Assembly: GCA_024640925.1 (NCBI GenBank)
Contig: JAHEEB010000004.1
Coordinates: forward strand, 12,967-18,121
Length of the DNA: 5,155 nucleotides
DNA from: Bacteroidota bacterium
GTDB taxonomy: Bacteria; Bacteroidota; Bacteroidia; Bacteroidales; UBA10428
Direction of reading: 5' to 3'
The position numbers and the translations under genes were made by a program. The notes below the pieces were generated by a model. That model was given only the letters and a program-made list of their open reading frames with translations. It was not told the DNA's origin and searched no databases. How positions within the stretch are numbered: the stretch's first letter is position 1; the number at the start of each line of letters is the position of its first letter. Positions 1 through 4,561 of the stretch are shown here, one piece after another.

Positions 1-624
1 GAAAATGAAAGTCTACAAAAAGCCACAGACAAGGGGAGATAAGATTATCAATATGAAAAAGAAAAAATACCATCCCAAATAACAGATACTTTTTTCAACA
101 ACGCAGCCAGGTCTGAAGACTAAGCCATGTTGAGCACGAAATACACAAGAGGAATCATCTTAGTGTATTGATTTTCAAGGATTTGGCGCCATTAATTCAC
201 GTCGGTAACCTCTATATTTATCCGGAAAAATTTGTTTTAAACCAACCAAACTATTCAATTGCAGCACATTGTATAAATAGAAATTCCTGAAATGAAGAAT
301 GAGGAAAGAGCTTGTAAGAACACTAGCAGAATATGGAACGACTCGAACATTTATCATTTATAAAAAGTAGGGCCAAATTAGACTAATCAGCAAAATTTCA
401 ATGTTTTGCGAGTTTGGTTGGATGGAATTAAATAATAAAAGTTTTATTTTTCTTATTGCTTACAGCCTGCAAGGTGTAACTGATTAATCCCGAATTAGCG
501 TCGATTTAGAGGTTTACAAATTCTTAATCTTGGGCTTTCTTTGAATAGAAAAATCCTTGGTTCAAGAATTAATCACAAATATTGAAGATCTATTAAAAGG
601 TTTTCTTTATGTTAAAAAAAAGTA
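1..624. other. AT-rich stretch with no supportable gene
   Basis: No reading frame here has a recognisable product. At the left edge, frame 1 is open from base 1 to a TAA at 40-42 and resumes to another stop at 121-123. Frame 2 is open to a TAA near 80. Either could be the tail of a gene lying mostly outside the window, but the peptides are short and lysine-rich and I recognise neither. Stop codons are dense in all other frames. The stretch contains one hairpin (140-169), and its right end merges into the candidate promoter at 601-632. It is best treated as intergenic or decayed DNA. Confidence 0.55.
140..169. repeat. Imperfect hairpin, possible weak terminator
   Basis: AATACAC (140-146) plus AAGA (147-150) pair with TCTT (158-161) plus GTGTATT (163-169). 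This makes an 11-bp stem with one bulged A and a 7-base loop. The bases that follow are only a weak T-tract. It could end transcription from a gene entering from the left edge, but the missing T-run makes that uncertain. Confidence 0.3.
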
Positions 625-632
625 TATTTTTG
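601..632 (+). promoter_or_regulatory. Candidate Bacteroidota-type promoter upstream of the tRNA
   Basis: TATTTTTG at 625-632 is an exact match to the Bacteroidota -7 element TAnnTTTG. TTTTC at 601-605 is a one-mismatch candidate for the -33 TTTG, with a spacer of about 19 bases. Transcription would start near 635-638. That is where a stem-forming sequence begins, about 100 bases upstream of the tRNA-Pro gene. The likely role is to drive the leader and tRNA transcript. Only the -7 match is strong. Confidence 0.5.
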
Positions 633-707
633 CAGACGAAACAAAGGGGTATAGTTTCCCTATGAATATAGGGAGCTAGCGGATAAATAAGATAAGTTAT
701 TCGTCTG
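633..707 (+). ncRNA. Possible structured leader or small RNA upstream of tRNA-Pro
   Basis: CAGACGAA (633-640) is the exact reverse complement of TTCGTCTG (700-707), giving an 8-bp closing stem. Inside it, TCCCTAT (657-663) pairs with ATAGGGA (668-674) around a 4-base loop. The outer stem begins where transcription from the TAnnTTTG element at 625-632 should start, so the RNA would fold from its first bases. No T-run follows 707. It may therefore be the 5' leader of the pre-tRNA, removed by RNase P or other processing, and not a free-standing RNA. It matches no RNA family I recognise. Confidence 0.35.
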
Positions 708-734
708 ATAACAAAGCAGAACTTCAAAAATTAT

Positions 735-808
735 CGGGGTGTGGCGCAGTTGGCTAGCGTACTTGCATGGGGTGCAAGTGGTCGCCCGTTCGAGTCGGGC
801 CACCCCGA
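735..808 (+). tRNA. tRNA-Pro (anticodon GGG)
   Basis: A complete cloverleaf can be drawn. The acceptor CGGGGTG (735-741) pairs with CACCCCG (801-807), with discriminator A808. The D-stem GCGC (744-747) pairs with GCGT (757-760), including one G-T pair. The anticodon stem CTTGC (762-766) pairs with GCAAG (774-778), and the loop ATGGGGT carries anticodon GGG at 769-771, which reads CCC and, by wobble, CCU proline codons. The T-arm GCCCG (784-788) pairs with CGGGC (796-800) around TTCGAGT. The 3' end continues as CAAA, so CCA is not fully encoded and would be completed by the CCA-adding enzyme. The gene is followed by an intrinsic terminator. With a broken integrase gene 290 bases downstream, it is the likely attachment site of an integrated element. 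Confidence 0.95.
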
Positions 809-831
809 CAAAATGGGTAACAACCCAACAC

Positions 832-873
832 AAAAGCTCGTAAATCTTATGATTTACGGGCTTTTTGTTTTTT
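832..873 (+). terminator. Rho-independent terminator of the tRNA-Pro transcript
   Basis: A long stem is formed by 832-846 pairing with 851-865 around the loop TTAT (847-850). It contains the pairing segments GTAAATC and GATTTAC and one T-G pair. It is followed by a T-rich tract (862-873, interrupted by one G). A smaller hairpin TGGGT/ACCCA (814-827) lies between the tRNA and this terminator. The stem has A-rich and T-rich flanks on both sides, so it could also work in the reverse direction. Confidence 0.85.
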
Positions 874-909
874 CTGATACAAAATCGAAACAATTATTTT
901 CAACCAAAA

Positions 910-965
910 TGTGACCTATTCGGATACCAAAATTAAATTTTACTTTTGGGTCACCGAATAGCACA
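910..965. repeat. Large imperfect inverted repeat between tRNA and integrase remnant
   Basis: TGTG (910-913) pairs with CACA (962-965). CTATTCGG (916-923) pairs with CCGAATAG (954-961). CCAAAA (927-932) pairs with TTTTGG (944-949). That is 18 paired bases with small internal loops and an 11-base apical loop. There is no T-run, so it is a poor terminator. Its place between a tRNA attachment site and an integrase start suggests a protein-binding site of the element, but this is inference. Confidence 0.5.
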
Positions 966-1003
966 TAAGTAATTTATTTACAATTGATTGAATAATATTA
1001 TTT

Positions 1004-1060
1004 AGGTGTTTTTGATAGGTTTTAAGAGGTCATTTTTCGAGTGTAAGGTGACCAGATTTT
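1004..1060 (+). repeat. Iterated AGGT-then-T-run motifs upstream of the integrase remnant
   Basis: AGGT occurs at 1004, 1017, 1027 and 1046. Each is followed within 0-9 bases by a run of three or more T. A perfect palindrome AATAATATTATT lies just before them at 991-1002. Short direct repeats beside an integrase gene are the usual form of arm-type recombinase sites. The motif is short and the DNA AT-rich, so chance is a real alternative. Confidence 0.25.
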
Positions 1061-1095
1061 TAAAATGAATTAATAACAACTAAATCGTATTTTGT

Positions 1096-1425
1096 ATGAC
1101 AACAACAAACACTTTCGGAATCATCTTTTACATCAAAAGACAAAAAGAAAAAAAAGGTAAAGCTCCCATCTATGCCAGAATAACTGTTGATGGAAAAAGA
1201 GTTGAAGTCTCCATCAAAAAGGATATTGATGTTGAAAACTGGAGTAAAGGTAAAGGAATGGCCAAAGGCAAAGGCGAAGAAATAAAAGCTCTGAACACTT
1301 TCCTTGAACAAATCCGCAGCCGAATGGTAGAATGCTACCAGCATCTACAATTGAAGAAACAACTGATCACTGCTGTTAAAAACAAGTTTCTAGGTAAAGG
1401 AACGGTGTTTGGAGGCTGGATTTAA
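1096..1425 (+). pseudogene. Tyrosine-recombinase integrase, N-terminal remnant
   Basis: Residues 1 to about 99 match the opening of Bacteroidota tyrosine recombinases. The piece TFGIIFYIKRQKEKKGKAPI leads into YARITVDGKRVEVSIKKDI, the beta-strand arm-DNA-binding domain. A helical stretch follows up to ITAVKNKFLG, where the core-binding domain normally starts. A working enzyme is about 400 residues long and needs a C-terminal catalytic domain with R-H-R-Y residues. None of that is present, so the remnant cannot recombine DNA. The last ~9 residues (KGTVFGGWI) are an out-of-frame reading of unrelated sequence beginning near 1394. The start ATG at 1096 lies directly after TATTTTG (1088-1094), a -7-like box one base short of consensus, so the transcript may be leaderless or the true promoter lies elsewhere. 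Its position beside tRNA-Pro fits an integrated element whose integrase was destroyed. Confidence 0.8.
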
Positions 1426-1501
1426 TGAGTTTGTGGCTAAGTCGGTTGATATTACACTATTTAAAAAGAATCATTATTATGCACTAAATATTATTAATTA
1501 A
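1394..1501 (+). pseudogene. Fragment resembling the C-terminal end of a receiver (REC) domain
   Basis: Starting right after a TAG at 1391-1393, and in a different frame from the integrase remnant, the sequence reads VKERCLEAGFNEFVAKSVD, then ITLFKK. This has the shape of the last strand and helix of response-regulator or hybrid-kinase receiver domains (typically ...CLEAG-nnnn-KP-hnnnnL). Here the usual proline of the conserved Lys-Pro pair is serine (K-S, codons 1439-1444). The similarity fades at about 1468, and the frame then runs through AT-rich DNA to TAA at 1499-1501. The phospho-accepting aspartate and most of the domain are absent, so this is a relic with no function of its own. The identification rests on pattern recognition over about 25 residues. 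Confidence 0.5.
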
Positions 1502-1597
1502 TAACTTTTGCATAATACAATATAGAACTAAGGAAAATAAAAAATAAAGTTCATATTATGCAATTATTATTATTTTGTAACTATTATTAGCATAATA
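1475..1597 (+). promoter_or_regulatory. Candidate AbiE-type operator/promoter region with four GCATAATA sites
   Basis: The 8-mer GCATAATA or its complement occurs four times in alternating orientation: TATTATGCA at 1475-1483, TGCATAATA at 1509-1517, TATTATGCA at 1554-1562 and AGCATAATA at 1589-1597. These form two inverted pairs with centres about 34 and 35 bases apart. The second pair brackets TATTTTG (1571-1577), a near-consensus Bacteroidota -7 box, and ends 13 bases before the start codon at 1610. AbiEi antitoxins are known to repress their own operon by binding inverted repeats in the promoter. These sites are plausible operators for that, although the AbiEi gene itself seems to have been lost here. 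Confidence 0.45.
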
Positions 1598-1609
1598 AAG
1601 ACTTATCTG

Positions 1610-2371
1610 ATGCCAAAAGAGCGAAATCATAACTATCTCCTGAATTGGATTGAAAAATTGCAAGCCCAGGGTAAATATACATTTACTTATGACGATCCAT
1701 ATCTGGCAGAAAATATGGCCTTCAGAGGTGGGACAGCTATTCATAAGTTATTCATGAATCCGCAACCACGCTACTCAGAAGATATAGATCTGTTGCAAAT
1801 AAAAGCAATGCCCATAAAAGAAACCATAACCCGCTTACAACAGCGATTATCTTTTTTGGGAGAACCTGACATCCGGCAAAAGGCAAATAACAATACGGTT
1901 GTTTTCAAATTTAATTCGGAAAGTATGCAGACTACCGTGCTGAAATTGAAAGTTGAAATTAACTGCCGGGAACATTTTTCCGTATTTGGTTTTAAGGAAA
2001 TGGATTTTGTAATTAATTCAAGTTGGTTCAAAGGCACTTGCTTGCTCAAAACCTGTTTTATTGATGAACTACTTGGAACAAAATTGAGGGCTTTGTATCA
2101 ACGCAGAAAAGGAAGGGATTTGTACGATCTATACAAGGTAATGAGCAACATTAAGGTAGATACTTCCAAATTATTGCAATGCTACCGGGAGTATATGAAA
2201 TTTGTAGTCGCACAACCTCCTACCCAAAAACAATTTCTCCGGAATATGGAAGAAAAGATGGTGGACGATGAATTTTTGGGTGATATTAAATCGTTACTCC
2301 GTTCAGATGATAAATATGATCCAAATAAAGCCTGGGAGTTGGTGAAAACAGAATTAATTGAAAAAATATGA
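1610..2371 (+). CDS. AbiEii-type nucleotidyltransferase toxin, apparently fused to the AbiEi N-terminus by deletion
   Basis: AbiEii proteins are nucleotidyltransferase-fold toxins of the AbiE abortive-infection (type IV toxin-antitoxin) systems, normally encoded just after the antitoxin AbiEi. Visible here are the FRGGTA motif (residues 38-43), the catalytic-type acidic motif SEDID (56-60, D58 and D60), a further acidic residue in VEIN (E116), and the C-terminal signature KLRALYQRRKGRDLYDLY (158-175). Residues 1-29 (LLNWIEKLQAQGKYTFTYDD at 10-29) do not look like an AbiEii start but closely resemble the winged-helix start of AbiEi. The expected ~40 N-terminal AbiEii residues before PYLAEN are missing, and no AbiEi gene precedes it. 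At 253 residues it is somewhat short for the family (about 280-300). The reading frame is intact. Whether the product is active is unknown, but the missing N-terminal helices argue against normal function. The start codon at 1610 is the only sensible one. Confidence 0.85.
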   Translation: MPKERNHNYLLNWIEKLQAQGKYTFTYDDPYLAENMAFRGGTAIHKLFMNPQPRYSEDIDLLQIKAMPIKETITRLQQRLSFLGEPDIRQKANNNTVVFKFNSESMQTTVLKLKVEINCREHFSVFGFKEMDFVINSSWFKGTCLLKTCFIDELLGTKLRALYQRRKGRDLYDLYKVMSNIKVDTSKLLQCYREYMKFVVAQPPTQKQFLRNMEEKMVDDEFLGDIKSLLRSDDKYDPNKAWELVKTELIEKI

Positions 2372-2446
2372 AGCATATGACTGATATACATTATTTTAAA
2401 AGGGTAGTTATACTTCAATTGAACCTAATTTCGAATTCAAATTTAT

Positions 2447-2454
2447 TAATTTTG
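2447..2454 (+). promoter_or_regulatory. -7 promoter element for the first hsdM
   Basis: TAATTTTG is an exact TAnnTTTG match, 33 bases before the hsdM start at 2488. Transcription would begin near 2458-2461, giving a leader of roughly 28 bases without a Shine-Dalgarno sequence, which is usual for this phylum. I see no good -33 element. The 116-base gap after the AbiEii-type gene supports an independent promoter. Confidence 0.5.
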
Positions 2455-2487
2455 ATTCTACAAAAATGAATCTATAAACAAATATTA

Positions 2488-3984
2488 ATGAGTAAAACAA
2501 AACTCACCCTTTCTCAACTCGAGCAATACCTATCAAGAGCTGCTTGGATTTTAAAGGGCCCCGTAGATGCTTCTGATTTTAAAGTGTATATATTCCCTTT
2601 GCTGTTTTTCAAACGTCTATCGGATGTTTATGATGAGGAATACCAGCTTGCATTGGCCGAATCGAATGGCGATCTGGAATATGCAGCCTTACCCGAATTT
2701 CATCGTTTCGAAATCCCCAAAGATTGCCATTGGAATGATGTGCGCGAGTCAACTATCAATATTGGACAATCCATCGAAAAGGCTTTTCGTGGAATTGAAC
2801 AAGCCAATCAGGAACTGTTATACGGCATATTTGGAGACGCTCAGTGGAGTAATAAAAACAAGCTTTCCGATCGATTACTGATTGATTTAATTGAACATTT
2901 TTCTCAATACAACCTATCCAATTCTTTGGTGGATCCAGACATTCTTGGTCAAGCCTATGAGTATTTAATCAAACACTTTGCCGATTTAACCAATAAAAAA
3001 GCTGGTGAGTTTTATACCCCCCGTTCCGTTGTCCATTTATTAGGTTTGATACTCGATCCCCACGAAGGCGAAAGTGTGTACGACCCTGCATGCGGTACTG
3101 GTGGTATGCTCCTGGAATGTGTAAACCACCTTCTTGAAAGTAAAGAAGATTACAGAACATTGACCCTTTATGGTCAAGAAAAGAATCTGACCTCCAGTTC
3201 TATTGCTCGAATGAATATGTTCTTGCACGGTATCGAAGATTTTAATATTGTCCGCGGCGATACATTACGCAATCCTGCATTTTTTGCTGCCGATGGATTA
3301 AAAACATTCGATTGTGTAATCGCCAATCCTCCCTTTTCGTTAGACGATTGGGGAAGCGAAAACTGGGTGAACGACCCTTATGGTAGAAATATTGCCGGGG
3401 TTCCACCCAAAGGCAATGGCGATATGGCATGGGTACAACACATGATTAAATCGATGAACAGCACCGGCCGTATGACGGTCGTTTTGCCTCACGGAGCTCT
3501 GTTTCGCAAAGGCGCAGAAGGTCGTATTCGTGAAGAACTAATAAAGCAAGATTTGCTGGAAGCGGTAATTGGGTTAGGTGCAAATATTTTTTATGGAACT
3601 CAGTTGGCTGCCTGTGTAATGGTGTTTAAGCAAAATAAACCGGCTAACAAAAAAGGCAAAGTTTTCTTTATCGATGGCTCCGACCAGGTTCGCGTAGGTC
3701 GTGCACAGAACTTCCTGGAACCTGAGCATGTAAAGCAATTATTCGACTGGTATACTACTTTTGATGAAGTGGAAAATTATACCAAAGTGGCTACGCTAAA
3801 TGACATTGCCGAAAACGATTACAACCTCAATATTCCACTGTATGTCGAGAAAATCATTGAGGATAACCTTCCTTCGGTTGAAGTGGCATTGGCTGATTTG
3901 AAAACTGCCTGGAATGAAAGTTTACAAGCGGAAGAAAAATTTAAACTGATTTTAAAAGATTTCACCACAGATAGCACAGATTAA
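2488..3984 (+). CDS. hsdM: Type I restriction-modification DNA methyltransferase subunit HsdM (complete)
   Basis: HsdM is the N6-adenine methyltransferase subunit of type I systems. With the specificity subunit HsdS it forms the M2S methylase, and with HsdR the restriction complex. The helical N-terminal domain spans roughly residues 8-145 and includes YIFPLLFFKRLSDVYDEE. It is followed by the family signature GEFYTPR (173-179), the SAM-binding motif I DPACGTGG (199-206) and the catalytic motif IV NPPF (280-283). At 498 residues it is full length for the family, with all key motifs intact. The ATG at 2488 follows an AT-rich leader and a TAnnTTTG box. The last seven residues (FTTDSTD, 492-498) and the stop codon are encoded by the left repeat of the GxxExxY cassette, so the original C-terminus has probably been altered. 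No hsdS or hsdR follows directly. The next genes are a GxxExxY protein and a second, different hsdM. Confidence 0.95.
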   Translation: MSKTKLTLSQLEQYLSRAAWILKGPVDASDFKVYIFPLLFFKRLSDVYDEEYQLALAESNGDLEYAALPEFHRFEIPKDCHWNDVRESTINIGQSIEKAFRGIEQANQELLYGIFGDAQWSNKNKLSDRLLIDLIEHFSQYNLSNSLVDPDILGQAYEYLIKHFADLTNKKAGEFYTPRSVVHLLGLILDPHEGESVYDPACGTGGMLLECVNHLLESKEDYRTLTLYGQEKNLTSSSIARMNMFLHGIEDFNIVRGDTLRNPAFFAADGLKTFDCVIANPPFSLDDWGSENWVNDPYGRNIAGVPPKGNGDMAWVQHMIKSMNSTGRMTVVLPHGALFRKGAEGRIREELIKQDLLEAVIGLGANIFYGTQLAACVMVFKQNKPANKKGKVFFIDGSDQVRVGRAQNFLEPEHVKQLFDWYTTFDEVENYTKVATLNDIAENDYNLNIPLYVEKIIEDNLPSVEVALADLKTAWNESLQAEEKFKLILKDFTTDSTD

Positions 3985-4030
3985 CACAGAGAAAAAATAA
4001 TCTGTGAAAATCTGTGTGAATCTGTGGTAA
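3961..4030. repeat. Palindromic ACCACAGAT/ATCTGTGGT repeat, left copy (R1)
   Basis: The left arm carries ACCACAGAT, CACAGATT and ACACAGA in series. The right arm (from about 4001) carries TCTGTG, AATCTGTGT and ATCTGTGGT, so the unit folds on itself into a long imperfect hairpin. It is closely similar to the copy at 4462-4537: the segment CACAGATTAACACAGAGAAA is identical in both, as is TCTGTGAAAATCTG. The left arm overlaps the last codons and stop of hsdM. Confidence 0.85.
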
Positions 4031-4040
4031 AACAAAATAA

Positions 4041-4056
4041 TTAATCTGTGGTAAAA
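4041..4056. repeat. Extra right-arm copy TTAATCTGTGGTAAAA, inner left boundary of the GxxExxY cassette
   Basis: This is a solitary copy of the right arm of the palindromic repeat, 10 bases after R1 and 10 bases before the GxxExxY start codon. Its TTAATCTGTGGT is inverted relative to ACCACAGATTTA on the other side of the gene (4450-4461), with one mismatch. The gene is thus enclosed by an inverted pair as well as by the larger repeats. Confidence 0.7.
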
Positions 4057-4066
4057 ACACTGTATT

Positions 4067-4441
4067 ATGGAAGAACTAAATAAATTATCCTACACAATAA
4101 TTGGTTGCGTGTATAAAGTGCATAGCGCGCTTGGGCCTGGTTTATTGGAATCTACGTATGAAGTTAGTTTGGAACACGAATTATTAAAGGCCGGACTTAC
4201 CGTAGAAAGACAAAAACCATTGCCTGTAATATATGATGGCATTAAAATGGATGCCGGCTATAGAATCGATTTACTGGTAAATGAACAAGTAATTCTCGAA
4301 TTGAAAGCCGTAGATGATATTGCTCCAATTTATAAAGCACAATTAATGACGTATTTAAAATTGTCTGGCTTAAAAATGGGCTTATTGCTTAATTTTAATG
4401 TTCAGGATATGAAAAAGGGAATAAATAGAATAGTAATGTAA
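4067..4441 (+). CDS. GxxExxY protein (PD-(D/E)XK nuclease-like fold)
   Basis: This 124-residue protein carries the family-naming motif GLLESTY (G25, E28, Y31) within HSALGPGLLESTYE. It also has a second conserved block, YRIDLLV to VILELKAV, with D68 and E78-x-K80 spaced as in PD-(D/E)XK nuclease active sites. The C-terminal helix AQLMTYLKLSG and the strand MGLLLNF complete the usual small domain. The length is normal for the family, and no signal peptide or membrane segment is visible. The function of GxxExxY proteins is not established. A nuclease activity is suggested only by the fold-like motif. The gene starts 10 bases after a repeat arm, ends 5 bases before the next, and has no clear promoter of its own, so it may be read from the hsdM promoter. 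Codon use is A/T-rich, like the upstream genes. Confidence 0.93.
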   Translation: MEELNKLSYTIIGCVYKVHSALGPGLLESTYEVSLEHELLKAGLTVERQKPLPVIYDGIKMDAGYRIDLLVNEQVILELKAVDDIAPIYKAQLMTYLKLSGLKMGLLLNFNVQDMKKGINRIVM

Positions 4442-4446
4442 AATAG

Positions 4447-4461
4447 TTCACCACAGATTTA
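4447..4461. repeat. Extra left-arm copy TTCACCACAGATTTA, inner right boundary of the cassette
   Basis: This is a solitary left arm of the palindromic repeat, directly abutting the full copy R2 and starting 5 bases after the GxxExxY stop codon. It is the inverted partner of the half-copy at 4041-4056. Confidence 0.7.
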
Positions 4462-4537
4462 TTCACCACAAATATCACAGATTAACACAGAGAAAGAGAA
4501 TAATTAATCTGTGAAAATCTGCGTAATCTGTAGTGAA
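4462..4537. repeat. Palindromic ACCACA.../...GTAGTGAA repeat, right copy (R2)
   Basis: This is a second copy of R1 in the same orientation, differing by a few substitutions and an expanded loop (AAAGAGAATAATTAAT). The outer arms TTCACCACA and TGTAGTGAA pair with one mismatch, and the inner CACAGATTAA pairs with TTAATCTGTG. It ends 24 bases before the start codon of the second hsdM. Any native promoter of that gene may therefore have been displaced or replaced by the repeat. Confidence 0.85.
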
Positions 4538-4561
4538 TTTGATGTGAAAAATAAACAAACA

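Larger units (their letters stand above)
3961..4537 (+). mobile_element. Putative repeat-bracketed GxxExxY cassette
   Basis: A single small gene is enclosed on both sides by near-copies of one palindromic repeat (R1 3961-4030, R2 4462-4537), with extra half-copies turned inward. The unit lies exactly between two hsdM genes: it overlaps the end of the first and stops 24 bases before the second. GxxExxY genes in Bacteroidota are, as I recall, often accompanied by CACAGATT-type repeats, which would suggest a unit that spreads as a block. No transposase is encoded, and I cannot see a target-site duplication, so mobility is inferred from arrangement alone. Confidence 0.45.

Noticed and set aside
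1..123. Possible C-terminal ends of a gene entering from the left edge
   Set aside because: Two frames are open to stops at 42 and near 80, but the peptides are too short and biased to recognise or to choose between.
175..357. 60-residue minus-strand frame in the gene-poor left part
   Set aside because: It has no recognisable domain, a stop codon directly before the ATG, no promoter, and a composition like random AT-rich DNA. It could be a relic, but nothing supports calling it.
434..448. AATAAAA-G-TTTTATT inverted repeat
   Set aside because: The single-base loop and all-AT stem make it a likely chance palindrome in AT-rich DNA.
660..893. 77-residue minus-strand frame containing GVARLERATTCTPCKYASQ
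   Set aside because: It is the antisense translation of the tRNA-Pro gene and its terminator, a familiar false hypothetical protein.
1060..1344. 94-residue minus-strand frame rich in phenylalanine
   Set aside because: It is the complement of the lysine-rich integrase remnant. The phenylalanine runs are simply antisense AAA/AAG codons.
3961..4030. R1 hairpin as an intrinsic terminator for hsdM
   Set aside because: It forms a hairpin but has no T-run after the stem. The stop codon lies within the left arm, so at best it would attenuate.
3961..4537. CRISPR array suggested by repeated CACAGATT words
   Set aside because: The repeats are palindromic arms in both orientations with irregular spacing, and they enclose a gene. 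There are no regular spacers and no cas genes.
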